From positions 46,649 to 110,648 of the forward strand of contig JAZNUB010000066.1 of the NCBI GenBank assembly GCA_045592105.1: DNA of 64,000 nt, in the 5' to 3' direction. Below the pieces are notes generated by a model. That model was not told where the DNA came from. It did no database searches and saw only the letters and a program-made list of their open reading frames with translations. Every line of letters starts with the position of its first letter. Within the stretch, counting starts at the first letter, position 1. Both the position numbers and the translations under genes were made by a program. Shown here piece by piece: positions 27,521 to 35,899 of the stretch. This DNA comes from SIG636 sp045592105. GTDB taxonomy: Bacteria > Bacillota > Clostridia > Oscillospirales > CAG-382.

Positions 27521-28576
27521 TTAAGCGGCGGCGGAAACCTCGCCGCTGTTCTCTTCCCCGTTATTTTTAATAAGCTCTATAAAGGTATTGGCATCCCTAA
27601 ATCGTCCATCTCGCGTGGGGCTATTGAGGAAAACCATTATATAAGGTGTTGTATCAATTTCTGCTGAAACGGAAACACAATAACCCGCACTACCTGTGCT
27701 ACCCGTTTTTAAGCCTGTAACGCATTCATTATAATAGCTGCTGGTTTTACATACCAAAGCGTTGGAATTTACCCATCCGCCGCTTTTTTCTTTTTGCACG
27801 CTTTCCCTTATCGTAGCGTTTTTGCGCGCTTCTATCGAGATTTTAACAACGTCAAGCGCGGTTGTTTGTTGCCCTTCTGCATCATAACCGTCAGGAGTGC
27901 AAAAGTAAGAGCTAACACAGCCAAGCTTTCTTGCTTTGTCATTCATAAGCCTTACAAAATCTGAAACGGCTTTATCAATGCTTAAATTGTTATCGTTAGC
28001 AGCAACGCGCGCGGTATTAACAGCCAATACATAAGCCGCATCGTTCCCCGATGGGATAAGCAAAGCATCTATCAAGGATTTAACCGTGTACTTTTGCCCA
28101 ACTGCAAGGAACGCAACGGACGAGTTTTCCCCTATAAGATTTATTTCCTCGCCAACCGTTATTGTCTTACCAGGAGCCAAATGATCCAGCGCAACAAGCG
28201 CGGTTAAAAGCTTGGTTAAGCTTGCAGGGGCTGTAACGGTGTTTTCGTTCTGCGCGTAAATCACCTCTCCCAAGCTAACATCATAAACAACGGCTATCTG
28301 TGAATTAACAACGGTGCCGGGGGGTAAAATGATTTGGGGGATTGGCTCATCCTCGCTATAATCCACAGATATATCCAAGCTTACATCCTCTAAAGAGCTA
28401 TCGGCAGAAGCGTTTGAAGCTTCGATACTGTTATCAGCAACAATATCGCCCGATGGAGCAGTGCTTGATATATCGCTCCCTTGCGGTGCAGTAAGCATTA
28501 CTGATGCAAAAATACAAGATACACCAATAATAAACATCAATACTGCAACGCAAATTAAAACTTTTTTATTATTCAT
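27521..28576 (-). CDS. D-alanyl-D-alanine carboxypeptidase (S11 family)
   Basis: 351 residues. An N-terminal signal anchor (VLICVAVLMFIIGVSCIFAS) and a Ser/Asp-rich linker precede a penicillin-binding domain. The active-site motifs are SxxK (APASLTKLLTALV), SxN (LIPSGNDAAYVLAV) and KTG (VTGLKTGSTGSAG). It trims the terminal D-Ala from peptidoglycan stem peptides outside the membrane. The domain ends soon after the KTG region with no C-terminal amphipathic helix, so attachment is by the N-terminus. Confidence 0.93.
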   Translation of the reverse strand: MNNKKVLICVAVLMFIIGVSCIFASVMLTAPQGSDISSTAPSGDIVADNSIEASNASADSSLEDVSLDISVDYSEDEPIPQIILPPGTVVNSQIAVVYDVSLGEVIYAQNENTVTAPASLTKLLTALVALDHLAPGKTITVGEEINLIGENSSVAFLAVGQKYTVKSLIDALLIPSGNDAAYVLAVNTARVAANDNNLSIDKAVSDFVRLMNDKARKLGCVSSYFCTPDGYDAEGQQTTALDVVKISIEARKNATIRESVQKEKSGGWVNSNALVCKTSSYYNECVTGLKTGSTGSAGYCVSVSAEIDTTPYIMVFLNSPTRDGRFRDANTFIELIKNNGEENSGEVSAAA

Positions 28577-28598
28577 AAGCTGTCCTTTTTATCTATCC

Positions 28599-29966
28599 TT
28601 AAAGTGTAAAGAACGCTTTTGCAGCTTTATACATTGCAAATATGTCCGCCTTGGAAGCAAGCTCGTAAGGAGAATGCATGGACAACAATGCCACGCCAAC
28701 GTCCAACACGTCAATATTTAACACAGAAATTTCTGATGAAACAGTTCCTGCGCTTCCCTCGTCAACCTTGCCGTATTCACCTGTTTGCCAAGCAACGCCT
28801 TCTTTATTGAAAAGGCTTACAATTTTATGAACAAGCTCTGCAGAAGCATCGGAAGAGCCGGACTTACCGCGTGCGCCTGAATACTTAGTGATAACTACAC
28901 CGCCATTAACGTATGCGGAATTTTTGGGATCGTAAGCATCGGCATAGCAGGAATCAAACGCACCGGCAACGTCGGCAGATAGGCAAATGCTGTTTTCACA
29001 AAACGCCGCAAAATCAGCATCAAAGCTTTTGCATAACGACTGCAAAAAGTGCTTGTATGCAAAGGAGCACACACCTGTAACACCGTTGCTACCAATTTCT
29101 TCCTTGTCCGCAAAAATGCATACGCAGGTACGGCGCGGTGCTTCCGTATCAAATAACGCTTTCATAGAAGGATAAGCACAAACCCTATCATCGTGGCCGT
29201 ATGCAGATATCATACCACGGTCAAAACCAACGTCACGCGCTTTACCAGCAGGAACAACGCAAAGCTCGGCTGTAATTAAATCCTCCTCGGTTATACCGTA
29301 TTTCTCGTTCATCGCTTTTAAAACGGAAAGCTTAATAGCGTTGTTTTCAACCGCCAAGGGTATAGAGCCAACGATTACGTTTAAGCCTTCACCGCTTATA
29401 GCGGTTGCAAGCGGCTTGTCCATCTGATTTTTAGCTATATGAGGCATCAAATCGGAGATATAAAAAGTAGGCTCGTCTTCGTCTTCGCCAAGGTTGATAC
29501 AAAGGCTTGTACCGTCTTTTTTAATTATAACGCCGTGCAATGCAAGAGGCAACGCAGTCCATTGATATTTCTTTACGCCACCGTAATAATGCGTTTTAAA
29601 ATACGCAAGCGATGCTTCCTCGTACAAGGGGCGTTGCTTTATATCAAGGCGCGGCGAATCAATGTGTGCAACAACTATGTTTGCACCGTTTTCTATATCC
29701 TCAGTTCCGATAACGGCAAGAATAACGCTTTTATTTCTATTTACATAATACACCTTGTCGCCTGCGGAATACTTCTTCTTACGGTCGTAAGGGATAAAAC
29801 CGTGCTTTTTTGCATCCTCTACGGCAAAATAAGTTGCTTCCCTTTCGGTTTTTGAAAGGTTCATAAAGTTTTTATAGCCTTTGCAGAACTCGTCTGCGCT
29901 GGCATAGTCAACGTCCTTTGCGTTATAAGCGTTTTTAGCTTCGTACATTAAATCATTTAGTTGCAT
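28599..29966 (-). CDS. M18 family aminopeptidase
   Basis: 455 residues, the usual length of the aspartyl-aminopeptidase family. Metal-binding segments are IVVAHIDSPRLDIK (His and Asp), FADKEEIGSNGVTG (the catalytic Glu pair) and VALLSMHSPYELASKADIFA (His near the C-terminus). Cytosolic, zinc-dependent removal of N-terminal residues from peptides is expected. The start overlaps the end of the lytic transglycosylase gene by 10 bases. Confidence 0.93.
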   Translation of the reverse strand: MQLNDLMYEAKNAYNAKDVDYASADEFCKGYKNFMNLSKTEREATYFAVEDAKKHGFIPYDRKKKYSAGDKVYYVNRNKSVILAVIGTEDIENGANIVVAHIDSPRLDIKQRPLYEEASLAYFKTHYYGGVKKYQWTALPLALHGVIIKKDGTSLCINLGEDEDEPTFYISDLMPHIAKNQMDKPLATAISGEGLNVIVGSIPLAVENNAIKLSVLKAMNEKYGITEEDLITAELCVVPAGKARDVGFDRGMISAYGHDDRVCAYPSMKALFDTEAPRRTCVCIFADKEEIGSNGVTGVCSFAYKHFLQSLCKSFDADFAAFCENSICLSADVAGAFDSCYADAYDPKNSAYVNGGVVITKYSGARGKSGSSDASAELVHKIVSLFNKEGVAWQTGEYGKVDEGSAGTVSSEISVLNIDVLDVGVALLSMHSPYELASKADIFAMYKAAKAFFTL

Positions 29967-30538
29967 ATTTCTTCTCCTTCGTCTGAAAAATACAGTTCTT
30001 TATATTTAACCTTATATTGATTAATCTTTTCAACATAGCTTCGTGTTTCCTCAAACGGTATCGCCTTTAACGTAACGCCGTCATCAGAATACGCTTTATC
30101 TTCAAGCCACCCCTTAACTCTGCCTATCCCCGCGTTGTATGCGGCACAGGCAGTATCCCAATTCTCGCCCAGATTTCTGTACAAGTAGCTTAAATAAAAA
30201 CAGCCATATTTTATATTTGTTTCAGGCTCTGTAAGCTTTTCTTCAGCATACTCTTCCCCCAAGCGCCAAGCTATTTCTTCCGCTGTAACAGGCAAAAGCT
30301 GCATAAGCCCAACAGCACCTACAGAGGACTTTGCATCAACGTTAAAGTTACTTTCAGTGCGTATAACCGCACACGCAAGCTCATACGGAACGGAATAGGC
30401 ATCACAATATGTAATTATCGTATCCTTATACTCTAATGGGTACATAATTTCATTTTTTATAGTACAAGAGTTTAAAACAATGCAAATAAGCGCTATCAAA
30501 AAACAAGCCAAATGCTTTTTATTTCGTTTTAAGCACAT
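29957..30538 (-). CDS. Lytic transglycosylase (SLT domain), membrane-anchored
   Basis: 193 residues. The N-terminal hydrophobic segment is LACFLIALICIVLNSC; that Cys could be lipidated. The SLT goose-lysozyme-like domain has the catalytic Glu in CAVIRTESNFN, GAVGLMQLLPVTA, and CAAYNAGIGRVKGWL. It cleaves the MurNAc-GlcNAc bond of peptidoglycan to give 1,6-anhydro ends. It overlaps coaE by 20 bases, the common Clostridia arrangement. Confidence 0.9.
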   Translation of the reverse strand: MCLKRNKKHLACFLIALICIVLNSCTIKNEIMYPLEYKDTIITYCDAYSVPYELACAVIRTESNFNVDAKSSVGAVGLMQLLPVTAEEIAWRLGEEYAEEKLTEPETNIKYGCFYLSYLYRNLGENWDTACAAYNAGIGRVKGWLEDKAYSDDGVTLKAIPFEETRSYVEKINQYKVKYKELYFSDEGEEICN

Positions 30539-31166
30539 ATTGTTTACGCTCCTCTTGGCTTTTTAATACGCCTAATTTCAAGTGAACAAGCAACATAGCA
30601 CGGTTTGTTCTAAGCTTCAAATCCTTTAAAGCACCTGTGTTTTTAATAACAGCATTGCTGTTTGCAACCAGAAAGCGATTAGATTTTTGCGCGTTTATTC
30701 TTTTTTTAAAACCATCTTTCGTAATACCCTCGCGTTTTTTCAAACGTGCATACAGCATTGTTTTGCTTGAAAAAACGGATATCACGGCATCACAATGCCT
30801 GTAAAGCCCTGATTCAAACAGAGTTGGTGCGTCCACCACAACAAACTTGCTTCCTTTGCTAAATGCGTTGCTTGCTTCGTTTAATATCTCGTTTATAATG
30901 TACTTATGAGCAATAGCATTAAGTGTTTTTAGGCTATCGTCATTGGCAAAAGCACGTTTGGAAAGCAACGCACGGTCTATCCCTTTTTCACAAACTATAT
31001 CTTTTCCAAAGCTTTCCGCAAGCTCGGATATACACTCCGCGTTCTCGCGGTATAAGCGCCTGCACACCTCGTCGGCATCAATGGTATATACGCCTTGCCT
31101 TGCAAGTATGGAAGACACCATGGTTTTTCCACTACCGCTTCTGCCGCACAAACCAATCAAATACAA
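30519..31166 (-). CDS. coaE: Dephospho-CoA kinase
   Basis: 215 residues. The Walker A motif is GLCGRSGSGKT and is followed by TIDADEVCRRLY; the lid/substrate region is FVVVDAPTLFESGLY. It phosphorylates dephospho-CoA, the last step of coenzyme A synthesis. The TTG start at 31166 follows GGTGGTGG by about 3 bases. No ATG alternative exists in this frame upstream of the P-loop. Confidence 0.92.
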   Translation of the reverse strand: MYLIGLCGRSGSGKTMVSSILARQGVYTIDADEVCRRLYRENAECISELAESFGKDIVCEKGIDRALLSKRAFANDDSLKTLNAIAHKYIINEILNEASNAFSKGSKFVVVDAPTLFESGLYRHCDAVISVFSSKTMLYARLKKREGITKDGFKKRINAQKSNRFLVANSNAVIKNTGALKDLKLRTNRAMLLVHLKLGVLKSQEERKQYVLKTK

Positions 31167-31180
31167 AATACCACCACCGT

Positions 31181-31810
31181 TTATCGTAGCCTTGCCAATA
31201 TTTCCTCGGACGGTATTGCGCCAACACGCAAAACCTCAGGCTTATCCACCAAAGATATGATTGTAGATTCAGCACCAACGGCTGTTTCTCCTGCATTAAT
31301 AATAGCATCTACCCTGCCGTTTAAGGCTTCAACAACGTCCGCCCCGTTAGTAAGCGCGCCCTGACCGGACAGATTTGCCGAAGGAAGCGCCAGCGGAACG
31401 CCCGATAGCCTTACAAGCTCTCTTGCTATTGTATTAGACGGAACGCGAATACCCACGGTATTTAGTCCTGCGGTTACTATACCAGGAACACAGCTTTTTT
31501 TTGGAAGCACTATAGTTAATGGGCCCGGTAAATACAAGTTAAATAAAAGCTTGGCGTTATCATTAAAAACTGCAACGCTTTCTGCCATAGCGATATCGCT
31601 TACACAAACGCTAAGCGGTTTCACAGGAGGTCTGTTTTTAGCAACGTAAATCTTTTCCACCGCCGAAACGTTAAAAGCATCAGCCCCCAAGCCGTAAACG
31701 GTTTCTGTTGGAAAAGCAACCGTGCCTCCGTTTTTGAGTATCTCCGCACACTCCTTTATATACGGTGCGTTTATACAATTATCAAAAACGCTGTAAACTT
31801 TCGTTTTCAA
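31181..31810 (-). CDS. tsaC: L-threonylcarbamoyladenylate synthase (TsaC/YrdC, short form)
   Basis: 209 residues of YrdC fold. Signature segments are GGTVAFPTETVYGLGADAF, IYVAKNRPPVKPLSV, PGPLTIVL, VGIRVPSN and LPSANLSGQGA. It makes threonylcarbamoyl-AMP from threonine, bicarbonate and ATP for the t6A37 modification of ANN-decoding tRNAs. There is no long Sua5 C-terminal domain. The TTG start follows AAGGGGTGAG. Its upstream neighbour encodes TrmO, which methylates t6A, so the two act in sequence. Confidence 0.93.
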   Translation of the reverse strand: MKTKVYSVFDNCINAPYIKECAEILKNGGTVAFPTETVYGLGADAFNVSAVEKIYVAKNRPPVKPLSVCVSDIAMAESVAVFNDNAKLLFNLYLPGPLTIVLPKKSCVPGIVTAGLNTVGIRVPSNTIARELVRLSGVPLALPSANLSGQGALTNGADVVEALNGRVDAIINAGETAVGAESTIISLVDKPEVLRVGAIPSEEILARLR

Positions 31811-31869
31811 AACCGCTCACCCCTTACCAAAATATTATATCATATAGCTGTACAAAATTCCACTATTAT

Positions 31870-32556
31870 TTATATCTTTTCAACCGCAACTACAGTTAGA
31901 TCGATATTATTCTCAACCGTAAACTTAATTTCATAATCAGAAAATCTGAAGCCATAAACCCTATCGTTATCGTTTTGATAAGACGGTCTTGGGTCGTTAG
32001 ACAAAAGCTTTATTATACTACCATGCTTCTCCTTAGGTATTTTTGACAATAGTTCAGCAGGAAAGCTTATATTCAAAGGCTTTTTATCAATCGTTTCTGT
32101 AAAACCACCTAAAGCGTTTTCAACACAGTCAAATTGCGGTAAATAGGGTTTTATATCGTATATCGGTGTTCCGTTCATCAAATCTGCTCCGGTAACAACC
32201 AAAACGGGGCCGTTCTCCGTTTCTGGTACAAAGCTTTCAAGCTTCACACAAGACAGCCCCAAGGAGTTTGGCCTAAATGGCGAACGCGTTGCAAAAACGC
32301 CAACACGCTTGTTACCCCCAAGGCGTGGTGGGCGCACGGTTGGTGACCAGCTATCCCGCACAGACTCGGAAAACTGCCATATCAGCCACAAATGCGAAAA
32401 CCCTTCTATATCTCTAAACGCCGTAATTGCTCTATACTCAGGCTCAAAAACAATTGTTGATGTTAGCTCCTCCAAAATGCCGCTTTGCCGCGGAATTCCA
32501 AACTTGCTTGTAAAATCATTATATATACGTGCAATAACCTTAAGCTTATGCTCCAT
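31870..32556 (-). CDS. trmO: tRNA t6A37 N6-methyltransferase TrmO (TsaA)
   Basis: 228 residues with the TrmO/YaeB signature: IARIYNDFTSKFGIPRQSG, EGFSHLWLIWQFS, GVFATRSPFRPNSLGLSCVK and TPIYDIKPYLPQFD. It uses SAM to methylate threonylcarbamoyladenosine at tRNA position 37. It lies directly upstream of tsaC, whose product makes the precursor of its substrate. Confidence 0.92.
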   Translation of the reverse strand: MEHKLKVIARIYNDFTSKFGIPRQSGILEELTSTIVFEPEYRAITAFRDIEGFSHLWLIWQFSESVRDSWSPTVRPPRLGGNKRVGVFATRSPFRPNSLGLSCVKLESFVPETENGPVLVVTGADLMNGTPIYDIKPYLPQFDCVENALGGFTETIDKKPLNISFPAELLSKIPKEKHGSIIKLLSNDPRPSYQNDNDRVYGFRFSDYEIKFTVENNIDLTVVAVEKI

Positions 32557-32585
32557 ATATCCACCTCATATTTAAATACCCCAAC

Positions 32586-32616
32586 AAAAACTGCCGCAGG
32601 TTAATGACCTGCGGCA
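32586..32616 (-). terminator. Intrinsic terminator of guaB
   Basis: A perfect 10-bp stem (CTGCCGCAGG with CCTGCGGCAG-type arm, 7-base loop) is followed by a T-rich run on the minus strand, 8 bases beyond the guaB stop. Confidence 0.88.
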
Positions 32617-32623
32617 ATATGTA

Positions 32624-34126
32624 CTATTTTATACTTGTGTTGGTTTTAAGCACAACGTCGTGATATCCGCCTTCAACGATACTCGTAGCAGAAACAAGAG
32701 TAATACGTGCATTCTTTTGCAAATCGGGTATGTTGGTTACGCCGCAGTTGCACATAGTGGATTTAACCTTATACAAGCTCTTTGTAACGTTATCCTTCAA
32801 GCTACCTGCATAAGTAACATAAGAGTCAACACCCTCCTCGAAGGAAAGCTTGGATTTACCACCAAGATCGTAACGCTGCCAATTGCGCGCACGGTTACTG
32901 CCCTCACCCCAATATTCCTTAACGTAATTGCCGTTAATAAACAGCTTTTCCGTAGGGCTTTCATCAAAGCGTGCAAAGTATCTGCCAAGCATCAAGAAAT
33001 CTGCACCCATAGCAAGCGCCATAGTCATATGATAATCGTGAACGATACCACCGTCAGAGCAAATCGGGATATAAATACCTGTTTTCTCAAAATACTCATC
33101 TCTTGCCGCCGCAACATCCTGCAACGCAGTAGCTTGACCGCGACCAATACCCTTTTGTTCACGAGTGATGCATATAGAGCCGCCGCCGATACCAACCTTA
33201 ATAAAATCAGCACCTGCTTCTGCAAGGAACATAAAACCATCACGGTCAACAACGTTGCCTGCGCCAACCTTAACGCTGTCACCATACTTTTCGCGTATAA
33301 AATCCAAGGTTTTCTTCTGCCAGCAGGAGTACCCCTCAGAAGAGTCGATACACAAAACGTCTGCACCTGCTTCTACCAATGCAGGAACGCGCTTCTCATA
33401 GTCAAGCGTGTTTATACCGGCACCAACAACGTATCTCTTGTTGCTGTCAAGAAGCTCAGAAGGATTAGCCTTATGCTGGCTGTAGTCCTTACGGAAAACA
33501 AGGTAAAGCAATTTACCGTCATCAGAAACTATAGGAAGCTGGTTAAGCTTGTTTTCCCAAATTATATCGTTAGCTTCCTTAAGCGTAGTGGTTTCGGGTG
33601 CAGTTATCAGCTTTTCAAGCGGAGTCATAAACTCGGAAACCTTCGTGTCAAGCGCCATACGGCTAACGCGATAATCGCGGCTTGTAACTATACCAAGCAG
33701 CTTACCAAAGGATTTACCGTCATCTGTAATAGCAATGGTGTTATGACCGGTACGATCAACTTCGTTTAAAACATCTGCCAAGGTTGCGTCAGGCGAAAGA
33801 TTGCTATCGCTAACAACAAAGCCAGCCTTATAATTCTTAACACGAGCAACCATTGCAGCCTCATCCTCAACGGACTGAGAGCCATAAATAAAGGAAATAC
33901 CACCCTCACGCGCCAAAGCGATAGCCATAGTGTCATTAGAAACGCTTTGCATTATCGCAGAAACCATGGGGATGTTTAGATATATATCAGATTCTTCACC
34001 CTTCTTGAACTTAACAAGAGGTGTTCTTAAAGAAACGTTTGCGGGAATACAATTTTCAGAAGTATATCCGGGAACAAGCAAATATTCACTAAAAGTACGT
34101 GAAGGTTCTTTATAATAATATGCCAT
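32624..34126 (-). CDS. guaB: IMP dehydrogenase
   Basis: 500 residues. The barrel is interrupted by a CBS pair (SNLSPDATLADVLNEVDRTG and EFMTPLEKLITAPETTTLKE). The catalytic loop has GIGGGSICITREQKGIGRGQ, with Cys in the SICxT position, and the flap region and a GADFLMLGRYF phosphate site are present. It oxidises IMP to XMP with NAD+ in guanine nucleotide synthesis. It lies 21 bp after glyA and is probably transcribed with it from the glyA promoter. Confidence 0.93.
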   Translation of the reverse strand: MAYYYKEPSRTFSEYLLVPGYTSENCIPANVSLRTPLVKFKKGEESDIYLNIPMVSAIMQSVSNDTMAIALAREGGISFIYGSQSVEDEAAMVARVKNYKAGFVVSDSNLSPDATLADVLNEVDRTGHNTIAITDDGKSFGKLLGIVTSRDYRVSRMALDTKVSEFMTPLEKLITAPETTTLKEANDIIWENKLNQLPIVSDDGKLLYLVFRKDYSQHKANPSELLDSNKRYVVGAGINTLDYEKRVPALVEAGADVLCIDSSEGYSCWQKKTLDFIREKYGDSVKVGAGNVVDRDGFMFLAEAGADFIKVGIGGGSICITREQKGIGRGQATALQDVAAARDEYFEKTGIYIPICSDGGIVHDYHMTMALAMGADFLMLGRYFARFDESPTEKLFINGNYVKEYWGEGSNRARNWQRYDLGGKSKLSFEEGVDSYVTYAGSLKDNVTKSLYKVKSTMCNCGVTNIPDLQKNARITLVSATSIVEGGYHDVVLKTNTSIK

Positions 34127-34147
34127 AACTTAAACTCCTCCGAAAAT

Positions 34148-35383
34148 TTATTGATATATTGGGTATTGTTTACAAAGCTCTATTACTTCGGCAGTAATGC
34201 GCTCCTTATTTGCATCGAAATCGTTAATTACATCGGCAATAAAGCCTGCAATCTTAACCATTTCCGCTTCTTTAAACCCGCGAGAGGTAACGGCAGGAGT
34301 ACCAATGCGCAAACCGCTTGTAACCGTGGGCTTTTGAGGATCGTTAGGAACGGAGTTCTTATTAGCGGTAATATGAACTTCATCAAGTCTAATTTCAAGC
34401 TCTTTACCTGTAATGCCGCTGCCTCTTAAATCAAGAAGCATTAAATGGTTGTCCGTACCGCCGGAAACTAGCTTAAAGCCCTTTGCTAAAAGCTCGTTAG
34501 AAAGAACTGCTGCGTTCTTAACGATTTGTTTCTGATATTCTTTAAATTCATCAGTAAGTGCTTCACCAAATGCAACACCCTTTGCGGCGATGATATGCAT
34601 TAAAGGACCGCCCTGTGTGCCGGGGAAAATTGCCTTATCTATCTTCTTAGCGTGCTCTTCCTTGCACAGAATAAGACCGCCGCGAGGACCTCTTAAAGTT
34701 TTGTGAGTTGTTGTTGTAACAACATCAGCATACGGAACGGGAGAGGGATGAACACCGGCAGCAACAAGGCCTGCTATATGTGCCATATCAACCATAAATA
34801 TAGCGCCAACTTCATCTGCAATGGCTTTGCAACGCTCAAAATCTATAACACGCGGATATGCACTTGCGCCAACCAATAATAGCTTCGGCTTGTGCTTAAG
34901 CGCCAATTCGTGCATTGCGTCGTAATCAATGCGTTCGGTTTCATCGTTCAAACCGTAAGGTACTATATTAAAATATTTTCCCGAAATATTTACAGGCGAA
35001 CCATGGGATAAATGCCCACCATGAGCCAAGCTCATAGAAAGAACGGTATCGCCGGGATTAAGGAAAGCAAAGAAAGCCGCAAGATTAGCATTAGCACCAC
35101 TATGAGGCTGAACGTTTGCATGCTCTGCACCAAAAAGTTGCTTTGCGCGCTGTCTTGCAATTTCTTCTACCTTATCAACGTATTGGCAACCACCATAGTA
35201 TCTTGCCGCGGGATACCCTTCCGCATATTTGTTGGTAAGCACAGTACCTGCTGCCAACAAAACTGCTTTAGAAACAATATTTTCAGAAGCAATCAGTTCA
35301 ATATTGTGTTGCTGCCTTAAAAACTCCTCTTCGCACGCAGCAAACATCTCAGAGTCAAACGCTTTAAGTTCATCGAAAAACAT
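34148..35383 (-). CDS. glyA: Serine hydroxymethyltransferase
   Basis: 411 residues from ATG 35383, about 5 bases after GGGAGGT; an upstream in-frame TTG precedes that site and is rejected. Family motifs include RQQHNIELIASENIVSKAV, EGYPAARYYGGCQYVD, VDMAHIAGLVAAG and the PLP lysine in VVTTTTHKTLRGPRGG. It interconverts serine and glycine with tetrahydrofolate. First gene of the glyA-guaB transcript. Confidence 0.95.
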   Translation of the reverse strand: MFFDELKAFDSEMFAACEEEFLRQQHNIELIASENIVSKAVLLAAGTVLTNKYAEGYPAARYYGGCQYVDKVEEIARQRAKQLFGAEHANVQPHSGANANLAAFFAFLNPGDTVLSMSLAHGGHLSHGSPVNISGKYFNIVPYGLNDETERIDYDAMHELALKHKPKLLLVGASAYPRVIDFERCKAIADEVGAIFMVDMAHIAGLVAAGVHPSPVPYADVVTTTTHKTLRGPRGGLILCKEEHAKKIDKAIFPGTQGGPLMHIIAAKGVAFGEALTDEFKEYQKQIVKNAAVLSNELLAKGFKLVSGGTDNHLMLLDLRGSGITGKELEIRLDEVHITANKNSVPNDPQKPTVTSGLRIGTPAVTSRGFKEAEMVKIAGFIADVINDFDANKERITAEVIELCKQYPIYQ

Positions 35384-35446
35384 TTTGTACCTCCCACGCA
35401 ATCAACATCATTATATATTTTTAATTATGTTAAAATATTTATTATG

Positions 35447-35475
35447 ATTTTAGCACACTATCACAGATAAGTCAA
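35447..35475 (-). promoter_or_regulatory. Sigma-A type promoter of glyA-guaB
   Basis: On the minus strand TTGACT (35475-35470), a 17-base spacer and TAAAAT (35452-35447). This leaves a leader of about 55-60 bases before the glyA start, too short for a typical glycine riboswitch; no such structure is seen. Confidence 0.7.
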
Positions 35476-35740
35476 CCGCTTTTGACACACACAACATTAA
35501 ATGTTATGCTTATTTTTCTTGTAAAAATTGGTGATAACTTCTAATTTTCCACCAGTATGCTTCTTGTCGTTTTTAGAGCTAACATTAACTTTGCATTATT
35601 TACCATCATCTGTTAAACTGCGTTCACCTGAGAAAATCGAAGTAGCTATATAAGAACAAGAAAGTCAGCATTACTCGTCCCCTAACGCAAAAAGAAATCC
35701 GAACCCTTCGCCTACCGGCTTTGGGTTCGGATTTCTACTG
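35476..35740. other. Intergenic region with a possible gene remnant and a terminator-like hairpin
   Basis: On the minus strand a protein-like stretch (CKVNVSSKNDKKHTGGKLEV ... ending at 35497) is preceded in frame by a stop codon and SIFSGERSLTDDGK, so a decayed gene fragment is possible. At 35692-35733 a hairpin (GAAATCCGAACCC with GGGTTCGGATTTC) is built like the terminator after the tRNA at 56944-56986. Confidence 0.4.
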
Positions 35741-35762
35741 TTTGGTGCGGGTAGCAGGACTT
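35741..35762 (-). repeat. 22-bp direct copy of the tRNA-Leu 3' end (candidate attachment site)
   Basis: Positions 35741-35762 are identical to 56992-57013, the last 20 bases of the tRNA-Leu gene including CCA plus 2-3 flanking bases. No tRNA body follows here. The terminator hairpin beside each copy also aligns without gaps at lower identity. This fits the far attachment site of an integrated element. Confidence 0.7.
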
Positions 35763-35865
35763 TCCACTCGCGAACGAAAGAGCCCCCGGCTCTTTCTCCT
35801 GCGTTTTTTGTCCGCTTCGCTCCTAAAAACGCAGAGCTCGTATCAAGCCCTGCCATTTTCCCCCC

Positions 35866-35899
35866 CACCAAAACAAAACGCCACCCCTATCGGAGTGGC
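35866..35899 (-). terminator. Terminator overlapping the end of the serine recombinase gene
   Basis: GCCACTCC pairs with GGGGTGGC and is followed by GTTTTGTTTT on the minus strand, overlapping the last codons of the recombinase gene. Confidence 0.65.

Noticed and set aside
32660..33769. 369-codon plus-strand frame antisense to guaB
   Set aside because: It has no ribosome site or recognisable domain and mirrors the highly conserved guaB codons.
35447..35475. Glycine or purine riboswitch before glyA-guaB
   Set aside because: The leader is only about 55-60 bases and has no suitable paired core.
35671..35871. Minus-strand open frame of 66 codons
   Set aside because: It runs through hairpins and the tRNA-derived repeat, has no ribosome site and resembles the equally spurious frame across the tRNA at 56928-57131.
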